In this document: in pieces, positions 1 to 7,179 of the stretch | Position numbering within the stretch: position 1 is the stretch's first letter | Layout: each line of letters starts with the position of its first letter | Assembly (NCBI GenBank): GCA_005502925.1 | Contig: SCPD01000010.1 | Span: 124,001 to 188,000 of the forward strand | Length of the DNA: 64,000 nucleotides | Source: Rhizobiales bacterium Y(2018) | GTDB lineage: Bacteria; Pseudomonadota; Alphaproteobacteria; Rhizobiales; Aestuariivirgaceae | Direction of reading: 5' to 3' | Made by a program: the position numbers and the translations under genes | Notes under the pieces: generated by a model | The model's input: the letters and a program-made list of their open reading frames with translations, nothing else | Database searches by the model: none | What the model was told of the DNA's origin: nothing

Positions 1-1
1 G

Positions 2-1285
2 GGCGGCGGCGGCAATGGGGCGAACACGGCGCGCCTCTTCATCGCGCTCAAGCCCCAGGACCAGCGCGATACGGCGCAGGACGTGGCCCGCAGGCTCCGG
101 CGCGGGACGGCGGTCGTCCCCGGCATCGATGCCTATTACCAGGCGGTGCAGAATATCCAGATCGGCGGTCGGTCGGCCAAGGCCGATATCCAATACACAT
201 TGCAGAGCGCCGATCTCAACACATTGATCGCGCAGGTGCCAGGGCTCGTCGAGCGCCTTAAGAAGCGCCCTGAACTGCGCGACGTGACGACCGATCTCGA
301 GCTCAGCAACCCCGAGCTCATCGTCGATATCGACCGCGACCGCGCCGCGGCGCTCGGCGTGAATGTCGACGACATCCGCTCGACGCTCTACAATTCCTTC
401 GGCGTGGCGCAGGTGGCCACGCTCTATATGCCCTCCAACGACTATCCGGTGATCCTGGAAGTGGCGCCGGAGCTGCAGAACGATCCCAATGTGCTGTCGC
501 TGATCTCGGTGAAGTCGGCGAATGGCGCCGCCATCCCGCTCGACCAGGTGACGGTGACGCGGCGGGAAGCCGGGCCCTTGTCGATCAATCATCAGGCCCA
601 GCAGCCGGCGGTCACGATCTCCTTCAATCTGACGCCCAATGTGTCGCTCGGCGCCGCCGTCGAAGCGGTGAACCAGGAGACCGCGGCGGCGCATCTGCCC
701 AGCTCGGTCTCGGCCAATTTCGCCGGCACGGCGCAGGTTTTCGTCGACGGGCTGGCGGGGCAGGGCTTCCTGCTGCTGATCGCGGCTTTGGTGATCTACA
801 TCATCCTCGGCATTCTCTATGAGAGCTATATACATCCGCTCACCATCCTGTCCGGACTGCCGTCCGCCGGCATCGGCGCCCTGGTGGCGCTGTGGCTCGC
901 CGGCATGGATCTGTCGGTGATCGCCGTCATTGGCATCGTGATGCTGATCGGCATCGTCAAGAAGAACGGCATCATGATGATCGATTTTGCCCTGAAGCGG
1001 CAGCAGGCGGGCTTGCCTGCCCATGAAGCGATCCGCGAGGCCTGTCTCAGGCGCTTCCGGCCGATCATGATGACGACCTTCGCCGCCATCCTCGGCGCGC
1101 TGCCGATCGCGCTTGGCTTCGGCGCCGGTTCGGAGCTGCGCCGGCCGCTTGGTGTCGCGATCGCCGGCGGTCTCGTCCTGTCGCAATTGCTGACACTCTA
1201 CATCACGCCGGTGGTGTTCCTGGCTCTCGAAAGACTTAAGACCAGGCTGTGGCGTGGTGGCCAGCCGACGGCGTCATCTGCCTAG
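2..1285 (+). CDS. RND efflux permease, C-terminal part (5' end outside window)
   Basis: This is the last roughly 427 codons of an AcrB/MdtB-type resistance-nodulation-division inner-membrane pump, which exports drugs, lipophiles or similar compounds with a fusion protein and an outer-membrane channel. The reading frame is open to the window edge, so the start lies upstream; whole family members are about 1,030-1,050 residues. The first visible stretch (NGANTARLFIALKP) fits the periplasmic porter domain. From about base 760 come the last transmembrane helices, including GIVKKNGIMMIDFA and the RRFRPIMMTTFAAILGALP block typical of the helix 10-11 region, ending with a short basic tail. The adaptor and outer-membrane genes are not in the window. 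Substrate is not predictable from this part. Confidence 0.93.
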   Translation, partial: GGGGNGANTARLFIALKPQDQRDTAQDVARRLRRGTAVVPGIDAYYQAVQNIQIGGRSAKADIQYTLQSADLNTLIAQVPGLVERLKKRPELRDVTTDLELSNPELIVDIDRDRAAALGVNVDDIRSTLYNSFGVAQVATLYMPSNDYPVILEVAPELQNDPNVLSLISVKSANGAAIPLDQVTVTRREAGPLSINHQAQQPAVTISFNLTPNVSLGAAVEAVNQETAAAHLPSSVSANFAGTAQVFVDGLAGQGFLLLIAALVIYIILGILYESYIHPLTILSGLPSAGIGALVALWLAGMDLSVIAVIGIVMLIGIVKKNGIMMIDFALKRQQAGLPAHEAIREACLRRFRPIMMTTFAAILGALPIALGFGAGSELRRPLGVAIAGGLVLSQLLTLYITPVVFLALERLKTRLWRGGQPTASSA

Positions 1286-1363
1286 CCGGCGGAGTGAGGA
1301 TACCTTGCCTGGCCCCGCAGCGGTCTGCTAGTGCCCCATGGCAGTGGTGAAGAGGGGACTTTC

Positions 1364-2242
1364 ATGGCCAAATCGGTGCTCGGCATTATCGGCGGATCGG
1401 GCGTTTACGATATCGAGATGGACAATGCCCGCTGGGAAACGATCGCTTCGCCCTGGGGCGAGCCTTCGGACCAGGTCCGGCGCGGCGAGATCAGCGGCCT
1501 GCCGGTCGTCTTCCTGCCACGGCACGGCCGCGGTCACCGCTTCTCGCCGACCACCATCAACTATCGCGCCAATATCGACATATTGAAGCGGACTGGGGTC
1601 ACCGATGTGGTGTCGCTGTCGGCCTGCGGGTCGTTCCGCGAAGAATTCGAACCGGGGCGTTTCGTGCTGGTCGATCAGTTCATCGACCGCACCTTTGCGC
1701 GCGAGAAGAGCTTCTTCGGCACCGGCTGCGTGGCGCATGTGTCGCTCGCTTACCCGATCTCGCCGACTTTGCAGGATCTGGCCGAGGCGGCCCTCAAGGC
1801 GGAAGACATTCCGCATGCGCGCGGCGGCACATACCTGGTGATGGAAGGCCCGCAATTCTCGACGCTGGCGGAATCGCATCTCTATCGCTCCTGGGGCTGC
1901 AGCGTCATCGGCATGACCAACATGCCGGAGGCCAAGCTCGCACGTGAGGCGGAGCTCAGTTACTGCACCGTCGCCATGGTGACGGACTACGATTCATGGC
2001 ACCCGCATCATGGCGAGGTCGACATCACCTCGATCATCAAGGTGCTGAAGGGCAATAGCGAGAATGCCCGCAAATTCGTGACGCGGCTGGCGCGCGATTT
2101 CCCGCGCGAGCATCCGCCTTGCCGGGTTGGGTCCGACACGGCGCTCGATTTCGCCATCATGACGCAGCCGGAACTGCGCGATCCGGCCTTGCTCAAGAAG
2201 CTCGATGCGGTGGCCGGACGCGTGCTGAACCGGCCCCAATAA
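1364..2242 (+). CDS. mtnP: S-methyl-5'-thioadenosine phosphorylase
   Basis: This cytosolic enzyme phosphorolyses methylthioadenosine, the by-product of polyamine synthesis, to adenine and 5-methylthioribose-1-phosphate, the first step of methionine salvage. The 292-residue protein has the PNP/MTAP family marks: the phosphate loop GGSGVYDI near residue 9, RHGRGH near 49, NYRANIDIL, and the substrate block MTNMPEAKLAREAELSY followed by VTDYDSWH. I chose the ATG at 1364 because an AGAGGGG ribosome site lies 7 bases upstream and because the protein then begins at the family's usual MAKSVLGIIGGSG; a GTG at 1331 would add 11 unrelated residues. It stands alone, with no other salvage gene beside it. 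Purine nucleoside phosphorylase is the alternative but the motifs favour MTAP. Confidence 0.93.
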   Translation: MAKSVLGIIGGSGVYDIEMDNARWETIASPWGEPSDQVRRGEISGLPVVFLPRHGRGHRFSPTTINYRANIDILKRTGVTDVVSLSACGSFREEFEPGRFVLVDQFIDRTFAREKSFFGTGCVAHVSLAYPISPTLQDLAEAALKAEDIPHARGGTYLVMEGPQFSTLAESHLYRSWGCSVIGMTNMPEAKLAREAELSYCTVAMVTDYDSWHPHHGEVDITSIIKVLKGNSENARKFVTRLARDFPREHPPCRVGSDTALDFAIMTQPELRDPALLKKLDAVAGRVLNRPQ

Positions 2243-2343
2243 AGCCATCGGACAGCCCAACTCAGGGTGATTTGCCGGCCTAGTGAACTTCCGGGACGCC
2301 CGCGCGTTAACGGCGCGATAGGAATCGCGGACGGAGGGTCAAC

Positions 2344-3018
2344 TTGGTTCAGCAACTTACACGACGTTCATTTCTCGGCAGCGTCACGCTCGCCGGAGCG
2401 GGACTGGTGATCGGCGCCCGCACCGGCTTGGCGCAGGAGACGATGGACACCACCGACGGGACGGTCGATCCGTTCCCTATTCCCCAAGTCGATCTGCGCA
2501 AGATTCCGGAACAGTTCCGCCGGCAGACGGTGGAGTATCTCGGGCATGAGTGGCCGGGCACCATCGTCGTCGACACGAAGACCAGGCATCTGTTCAAGAT
2601 CCTGCCCGGCCAGCAGGCGATCCGCTATGGCGTCGGCGTCGGGCGCGACGGTTTCTCCTGGTCGGGTGAGGCCGAGGTCGGCGCCAAGCAGATGTGGCCG
2701 AAATGGAACCCGCCGGCCGAGATGGTGGCGCGCGATCCCAATGCGGCGAAATGGGCAAATGGGCAGCCGGGCGGCCCTGACAATCCGCTGGGTGCGAGGG
2801 CGCTCTATCTCTACCAGAGCGGCAAGGACACGTTGTTCCGCATCCACGGCACCAATGCGCCGAAATCGATCGGCAAGGCGATGTCGTCGGGCTGCATCCG
2901 CATGCTCAACCAGGATGTGGTCGAGCTCTATCGCATGACGCCGATCGGCACGCGCGTCACCGTGCTTCCTTCCGATCCGCAGCAGATGTTCGAGGAAGAC
3001 GAAGTCGCGGCGCAGTAA
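2344..3018 (+). CDS. L,D-transpeptidase, YkuD domain, Tat-exported
   Basis: Periplasmic enzyme expected to make or edit 3-3 peptidoglycan cross-links, or to attach proteins to peptidoglycan. The 224-residue product starts at a TTG with GGAGGG five bases upstream. It opens with a twin-arginine signal (TRRSFLGSVTLAGAG). The YkuD domain covers about residues 70-205. The catalytic region reads RIHGTN, then SSGCIRM, with Cys as nucleophile and His preceding it, the order known for the family. A second gene of the same type lies at 21.0-21.7 kb; the two share the segments KIPxxFRRQxVxY, GHxWPGTI and DPNAAKW, so they are paralogues. It is a single gene with no obvious operon partner. Whether it cross-links or has another role is not visible. 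Confidence 0.92.
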   Translation: MVQQLTRRSFLGSVTLAGAGLVIGARTGLAQETMDTTDGTVDPFPIPQVDLRKIPEQFRRQTVEYLGHEWPGTIVVDTKTRHLFKILPGQQAIRYGVGVGRDGFSWSGEAEVGAKQMWPKWNPPAEMVARDPNAAKWANGQPGGPDNPLGARALYLYQSGKDTLFRIHGTNAPKSIGKAMSSGCIRMLNQDVVELYRMTPIGTRVTVLPSDPQQMFEEDEVAAQ

Positions 3019-3029
3019 CTGTTTCGTTT

Positions 3030-3689
3030 TCAGTTGAAGAGCGCCGCCGACTTCTTGCGCTTCTTGGCGGCGAGCTTGACGGTCTTGATCGGCTTGTAGA
3101 TCGGCGCGAGCACCATCTTCACGAAGGGATGCTTGGAGAGCTTCTTCTGCTCGGCCGCGTCGAAGGCGGCATGCTTGCGGTTGCAGGCATTCTGCACCTG
3201 GTCGCGAATGGCCTGCGCCTTTCTGTCGACCTCGTCGCAGGTGCGACCGCGCAACGCGCGCACCCTGGTCTCGATCTCATTGGCGCAGCCCATCCAGATG
3301 GTGCGATGCGTTTCCTCATGCTTGCGCAGGAAGCTCGAGAATTGCTGCCAGCGATTGCGGGCACTGGACGAGAGCCCGGCCTCGTCGGTGAGCTTCGGCA
3401 GGCGGATGGTGAAGTCGATCCGATACTGATAGTCGACGATGCGGCAACTCTTCGTCAGCTCGAGCTTGCCGCGCTGCGATGATTCGGCCGACGTCGCCGC
3501 ATAGGCCTTTTCGCCTTTCACATGCGGGCCGCGCTTGAGCATCGATACATAGACGCCCGCCGCGGTGTCGCCCGAAACCTTGTAGTACACGTATTTCGTG
3601 GTGAAGGCCGGCGCCGCTTCGGCCGCATTCAATCCCAGCGCCGACAGCAAAATGGCCGCCGCGGTTGCCATCCCTTTAGTTGCCCGCAT
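3030..3689 (-). CDS. Secreted DUF922 protein, putative HExxH peptidase
   Basis: Exported protein of 219 residues. A Sec-type signal peptide (about residues 1-25, ending AEAAP) is followed by a DUF922-like domain. This family is described as a predicted secreted zinc-dependent protease, and here it carries HEETH at about residue 125, matching HExxH. Four cysteines follow or precede the motif, and the tail is lysine-rich (KTVKLAAKKRKKS). The ATG at 3689 is preferred over upstream in-frame codons because a GAGAGG site sits five bases before it and the signal peptide begins there. It is convergent with the L,D-transpeptidase gene, 11 bases apart. Proteolytic activity is inference from the motif; substrate is unknown. 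Confidence 0.8.
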   Translation of the reverse strand: MRATKGMATAAAILLSALGLNAAEAAPAFTTKYVYYKVSGDTAAGVYVSMLKRGPHVKGEKAYAATSAESSQRGKLELTKSCRIVDYQYRIDFTIRLPKLTDEAGLSSSARNRWQQFSSFLRKHEETHRTIWMGCANEIETRVRALRGRTCDEVDRKAQAIRDQVQNACNRKHAAFDAAEQKKLSKHPFVKMVLAPIYKPIKTVKLAAKKRKKSAALFN

Positions 3690-4003
3690 CGATGCCTCTC
3701 GAAGTTGAGACGGAAAGTTAGGACAGGGCCGCCGGTCCGGCAAGGTCTAAACCGAAGGTTTGGTTGCCGCCATTTGAGCCTTGCCGGGAAACCGGCGTTG
3801 CGTCATATTCCCGCGCCGGACTGCAGAAATGCACGTCCGGTCGGGCAAAGCATTAGAACCCGGTGAAGACTGAACTCGGCGCATGGGGCATGCGTCAGCT
3901 ACCGCCTTTCCCGCTGTTTTGACGAGCTGTGCCTTTCCTGTAAGCGGAAGTCCACATTTCGCAGGCAGGCAGTTGAGGAAACGGGACAAGGAGCAATCCC
4001 CGC
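3690..4003. other. Intergenic leader region between DUF922 gene and csp
   Basis: About 314 bases with no convincing gene. Reading frames that cross it have no ribosome site and overlap the cold-shock gene in another frame. The part next to 4004 is probably the promoter and 5' leader of the cold-shock gene, which in this family is often long and structured; an AAGGAG ribosome site is visible at 3988-3993. I see no clear promoter, operator or terminator in the rest. Confidence 0.5.
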
Positions 4004-4216
4004 ATGCGCCAGAATGGCACTATAAAATTTTTCAACCAGGCCAAGGGTTATGGATTCGTGTCGCCGGAAGGTGGCGGCAAGGACGTGTTCGTGCATGTCA
4101 CCGCCGTCCAGCGCTCCGGTATCCCGGAGCTGAACGAAGGTATGAGAATCAGCTTCGAGGTCCAGCCGGACAAGCGCGGCCGCGGACCCCAAGCGGTCGA
4201 GCTGCAGCTGCTCTAG
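4004..4216 (+). CDS. Cold-shock domain protein, CspA family
   Basis: Small single-domain RNA/ssDNA-binding protein of 70 residues, thought to melt RNA structure and help translation or transcription, in cold or in stationary phase. The OB-fold shows both nucleic-acid motifs: KGYGFVSP (RNP1, residues 14-21) and VFVHV (RNP2, residues 28-32), preceded by GTIKFFNQ. Full length for the family. Start at ATG 4004 with AAGGAG ten bases upstream. The stop codon TAG lies inside the CTAG that opens a palindromic repeat element, so the repeat begins exactly at the end of the gene and may act as its transcript end. Several csp paralogues are usual in such genomes, so I give no symbol. Confidence 0.95.
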   Translation: MRQNGTIKFFNQAKGYGFVSPEGGGKDVFVHVTAVQRSGIPELNEGMRISFEVQPDKRGRGPQAVELQLL

Positions 4217-4339
4217 AGCGCTTCCCGCCAAAGTTGCTCGACTTTGGCGATAAGGAAGCGCTCCAGATTATATGTTTACGAGCCCTTTTTCCCGTTTTGA
4301 TCGAATCGGAACGCTTCGATCAAAACGGGAAGGGCTCTA
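4213..4339. repeat. Two-hairpin palindromic intergenic element (copy 1)
   Basis: Two consecutive inverted repeats. Hairpin 1: GAGCGCTTCC (4216-4225) pairs with GGAAGCGCTC (4254-4263), with an inner pair CGCCAAAGT (4226-4234) and ACTTTGGCG (4241-4249). Hairpin 2: GAGCCC with a long CCCGTTTTGATCG arm (4280-4303) pairs with CGATCAAAACGGG...GGGCTC (4317-4337). The left edge is CTAG, overlapping the csp stop codon; the right edge is the near match CTAA. The plan matches the elements at 32788-32902 and 49044-49207 but the arm sequence differs. It probably also ends or stabilises csp mRNA. Confidence 0.75.
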
Positions 4340-4421
4340 ACGGTTGCTGGCCCCTCGGACCGGCGCGGCCCGGGGGGCAAACAAGCGATTTCCGCACCGG
4401 CCCGGACTATGCTAATCTCGA

Positions 4422-4730
4422 TTGTATGGGGTAGGTCGCGCTTATCTCCTGATGGTCGCCCTGGCGGTTGCCGGGACGACGGGCGTGGCCGGGCAGGCAC
4501 TAGCGCATAGCTGTACTTGCCGGGCCAATGGCCACGTTTTTGCGCTGGGACAGATGGTCTGCATCCGGGGCAAGCTTTCCCAATGCCAGATGAACCAGAA
4601 TGTGCCGACATGGCAGACAATCGCCGACACATGCCCAGAAGCCCAATACTCCCCTCGACCCGCCGTCCTCGCCGCCATCTCGCGGCCGCTGTCCTCGCCG
4701 GCCTCTTCATTCTCGCCAGTTTCGCGCTAG
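4422..4730 (+). CDS. Small exported Cys-rich protein of unknown function
   Basis: 102 residues. An N-terminal hydrophobic stretch ending GQALAHS looks like a cleavable signal peptide. The mature part has cysteines at HSCTC, MVCIRG, LSQCQMNQN and DTCPEA, suggesting two or three disulfides in the periplasm. I recognise a pattern of short alphaproteobacterial exported proteins with C-x-C near the start and a CxMNxN...C ending, but no function is known to me. The start is uncertain: TTG 4422 gives a signal peptide with an arginine, ATG 4452 gives one without; neither has a good ribosome site. Its last 121 bases overlap the RNase T2 gene in another frame. Confidence 0.6.
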   Translation: MYGVGRAYLLMVALAVAGTTGVAGQALAHSCTCRANGHVFALGQMVCIRGKLSQCQMNQNVPTWQTIADTCPEAQYSPRPAVLAAISRPLSSPASSFSPVSR

Positions 4731-5353
4731 CGCCCATTGCGCAGGCGCGCGGCCCCGTTCCGGGGCAATTCGACTATTACGCGCTGACGCTCTCCTGGTC
4801 GCCGACCTATTGCGCCTCCGAGGCGGGGCAGGACGACCGCCAGCAATGTGGCTTCGGCCGCCCCTATGCCTTCGTCGTACATGGGCTGTGGCCGCAATAT
4901 GAACAGGGCTGGCCCCAGGATTGCGTATTGCGCGAAAAATGGGTGCCGGATGACCTCATCGAGGCCATGCTCGACATCATGCCGTCGAAGCGGCTCATCA
5001 TCCATGAATGGAAGAAACACGGCGCTTGCTCGGGCTTGCGGATGCGTGCCTATTTCGAGCTGACACGCAACCTGTTCGGCAAGATCCGCATTCCGGCGCG
5101 CTATTTGCGACCGCAGGAGGCCGTCGTCACGACGCCGGCGCAGCTCGTCAATGATTTCGTCAAGACCAACCGCGACCTCACCAGTGACATGCTGTCCGTC
5201 CAGTGCGGCAGTTCGCGGGGCGCGGCGCGGCTCTCCGAATTGCGCATATGTTTCGACAAGGACGGCAGGCTACAGTCCTGCGGTGTGAATGAAAGACGGC
5301 AATGCCGGGCGGAGAAGCTGGTGCTGCCGCCGGTACGTGGGGGCAATCGATGA
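4610..5353 (+). CDS. Secreted ribonuclease T2
   Basis: Exported endoribonuclease that cuts single-stranded RNA through 2',3'-cyclic phosphates, probably for nutrient scavenging in the periplasm or outside. The product is about 247 residues with a basic N-terminus and a hydrophobic signal (about residues 23-47, ending AQARG). Both catalytic blocks are present: FVVHGLWPQ with His91 (CAS1) and HEWKKHGACSG with His132, Glu133 and His137 (CAS2), plus paired cysteines. The start is uncertain between ATG 4610 and ATG 4631, since neither has a strong ribosome site and both lie inside the preceding Cys-rich gene. The stop overlaps the next start (ATGA at 5350-5353), so translation of the two is probably coupled. 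Confidence 0.9.
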   Translation: MADNRRHMPRSPILPSTRRPRRHLAAAVLAGLFILASFALAPIAQARGPVPGQFDYYALTLSWSPTYCASEAGQDDRQQCGFGRPYAFVVHGLWPQYEQGWPQDCVLREKWVPDDLIEAMLDIMPSKRLIIHEWKKHGACSGLRMRAYFELTRNLFGKIRIPARYLRPQEAVVTTPAQLVNDFVKTNRDLTSDMLSVQCGSSRGAARLSELRICFDKDGRLQSCGVNERRQCRAEKLVLPPVRGGNR

Positions 5354-6075
5354 AGAAAGCGCTGATCCTGCAGCATATGAATCATGACACGCCGGGGCGT
5401 TTCCTCGACTATTTCGTCGAGGACGGCATCACGCCCCAGGCGGTCAGATTGTGGGAGGGGCAGGAGATGCCGCCACTTCAAGGCTACGACCTGATGTTCG
5501 TGCTGGGCGGCGCCATGGATGTGTGGGAGACCGACGAGAATCCCTGGCTTACGGGCGAGAAAGAGGCGATCCGCGAATGGGTGGCGGAGCGCGGCAAACC
5601 CTATATCGGCCTGTGCCTCGGCCATCAGCTGCTTGCCAGCGCGCTGGGCGGCGAAGTGGCCCTGGCGCAAGAGGGCGAAGTCGGCGTGCATGAAGTCAAG
5701 GTCAACGGCGCGGCCGAAGGGCATCCGCTGTTCGCCGGACTCTCAGGCAGCCACAAGGTGATGCAGTGGCATCATGCCGAGGTCAAGGCGCCGCCCAAGG
5801 AGGCGACGGTGCTCGCCTCATCTTCGCGAACCAAGGTCCAGGCGATCGCCATCGACAATCACGCGATCGGCATGCAGTTCCACGCCGAGTTCTCTCCGCA
5901 GTCGGTGGCGAGCTGGGAGTCGTTGCCCAATTATGTCGGTGCCCTCGAGCGCGAGCTGGGGCCAGGCGCTTATGGCAAGGTCAGCGCTGAAGCCTATCCG
6001 CTGATGCCGCAGATGGGCGCCATGACGCGGCGCATCTACGACAATTTCAAGCGCGCTTCGGGGCTCGTGCGCTGA
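5350..6075 (+). CDS. Class I glutamine amidotransferase-like protein
   Basis: 241-residue GATase1-fold protein related to the GMP-synthase glutaminase domain, expected to hydrolyse glutamine or a gamma-glutamyl amide. The triad is visible: Cys89 in GLCLGHQ, His178 and Glu180 in MQFHAEF; an oxyanion-type GGAMDVWE loop lies near residue 53. There is no fused synthetase domain, so it belongs with the free-standing amidotransferases whose substrates are often unknown (gamma-glutamyl peptides or polyamine conjugates are possibilities). The ATG overlaps the stop of the RNase T2 gene by four bases. A strong terminator follows 42 bases after its stop, so it ends the transcript. Confidence 0.85.
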   Translation: MKKALILQHMNHDTPGRFLDYFVEDGITPQAVRLWEGQEMPPLQGYDLMFVLGGAMDVWETDENPWLTGEKEAIREWVAERGKPYIGLCLGHQLLASALGGEVALAQEGEVGVHEVKVNGAAEGHPLFAGLSGSHKVMQWHHAEVKAPPKEATVLASSSRTKVQAIAIDNHAIGMQFHAEFSPQSVASWESLPNYVGALERELGPGAYGKVSAEAYPLMPQMGAMTRRIYDNFKRASGLVR

Positions 6076-6116
6076 ACCGAGGGCGTCGCGCGGCACTATC
6101 TCGAAAGTCCTGACTC

Positions 6117-6164
6117 AGAGGCCGGTTCCGATTTTTTCGGAGTTTCCGGCCTCTTTGCTTTTTT
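6117..6164 (+). terminator. Rho-independent terminator after the amidotransferase gene
   Basis: Stem AGAGGCCGG (6117-6125) pairs perfectly with CCGGCCTCT (6146-6154), then TTGCTTTTTT follows. It closes the Cys-rich / RNase T2 / amidotransferase transcript and insulates it from the DUF849 operon promoter 30-40 bases downstream. Confidence 0.85.
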
Positions 6165-6197
6165 GGCGTCGGCATGGTCTGTCGGCCGCGGTATCTT

Positions 6198-6263
6198 TTA
6201 TTATGTGATCACAGATTGACAGACGATCTGCCGGTGTGCATTTTATCTGCGATCACATAATAA
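6198..6263 (+). promoter_or_regulatory. Inverted pair of GntR-type operators and promoter of the DUF849 operon
   Basis: TTATTATGTGATCACAGAT at 6198-6216 is repeated in inverted orientation at 6245-6263, differing by one base (TGTGATCGCA core instead of TGTGATCACA). Centres are 47 bases apart. A TTGACA (6216-6221), a plausible -35 box, touches the first copy, and the second copy covers the expected -10 region, so a bound protein would block transcription. The same core occurs in front of the GntR gene and hyuA at 9361 and 9413. The palindromic core fits FadR/FCD-type GntR proteins. Repression by the nearby GntR is inference. Confidence 0.75.
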
Positions 6264-6286
6264 TTCACTCCGGAAGATTGCGACAA

Positions 6287-7177
6287 ATGACCCGTAAAGT
6301 AGTGCTCACCTGCGCCGTCGTCGGCGAAACCAATTTCAACCGCGCTCATCCGAATTTTCCCATCACGCCCAAGCAGATCGCCGATTCGGCGCGCGAGGCC
6401 GAAGAGGCCGGCGCATCGGCGGTTCACCTCCATGTCCGCAATCCGCTCACCGGAGAGGGCACCAGTGACCCTGATCTCTTCCTCGAAATGGCGACGCTGG
6501 TGCGCGACAACGGCGTCAAGGCTGTCATGAACGTCACATGCGGCGGCGGGGGCCTGTTCTTCCCCGATCCGGCGGATGAGGGCCGGGCCGGCCCCGGATC
6601 GGAAATTGCCTCGGCCGAAATGCGTGTGCGCCACATCGAGATGATTCTGCCGGAAATGTGCTCGCTCGACGTTTGCACGCAGAACCAGACGGACGGCGAG
6701 GTCGAGTATGTCTATCTCAACACCCAGGCGACATTGCGCAAGATGGCGCGGCGCTTCCAGGAACTCGGCGTCAAGCCCGAGATCGAGGTCTTCGCGCCGG
6801 GGGACATCCTGCTGGCCAATCGCATGCTCGCCGACGGCCTGTTCGATCTGCCGCCGATGTATCAGATCGTCATGGGGACCAATTGGGGCCTGCCGGCCAC
6901 GCCTGAGACGATGATCTACATGCGCAATCTTCTGCCCGCGGGTGCCAACTGGGCCGCGTTCGGCATCGCCCGGATGCAGATGCCGATGGTGGCCCAGTCG
7001 GTTCTTCTCGGCGGCAACGTACGCGTGGGGCTTGAGGACAATCTCTATCTCAAGCGCGGCGTCTTCGCGACCAACGGGCAACTGGTTGCGCGGGCGCGGA
7101 CGATCATCGAGAGTCTCGGCTTCGAGGTGGCGACACCCGATGAGGCGCGCGAGATACTGGGTCTGAGAAAGCGCTAG
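6287..7177 (+). CDS. Beta-keto acid cleavage enzyme, BKACE/DUF849 family
   Basis: Zinc enzyme of the family that condenses a beta-keto acid with acetyl-CoA and splits it into acetoacetate and a new CoA ester, first known from 3-keto-5-aminohexanoate cleavage in lysine fermentation. The 296-residue protein shows Glu14 (VVGE), the metal ligands His47 and His49 (HLHVRNP), a MNVTCGGGG loop and Glu250 in GLEDN, all in the family's positions. Start is ATG 6287, with a GGAAG site ten bases upstream; codons further upstream lie within the operator. First gene of an operon with the gamma-CA-like (2-base gap) and SDR genes. The exact beta-keto acid is unknown; members differ by a few pocket residues. 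Confidence 0.92.
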   Translation: MTRKVVLTCAVVGETNFNRAHPNFPITPKQIADSAREAEEAGASAVHLHVRNPLTGEGTSDPDLFLEMATLVRDNGVKAVMNVTCGGGGLFFPDPADEGRAGPGSEIASAEMRVRHIEMILPEMCSLDVCTQNQTDGEVEYVYLNTQATLRKMARRFQELGVKPEIEVFAPGDILLANRMLADGLFDLPPMYQIVMGTNWGLPATPETMIYMRNLLPAGANWAAFGIARMQMPMVAQSVLLGGNVRVGLEDNLYLKRGVFATNGQLVARARTIIESLGFEVATPDEAREILGLRKR

Positions 7178-7179
7178 GT

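Noticed and set aside
3883-4434. Plus-strand frame of 183 codons across the csp gene
   Set aside because: It covers csp in another frame and runs through the palindromic element; no ribosome site.
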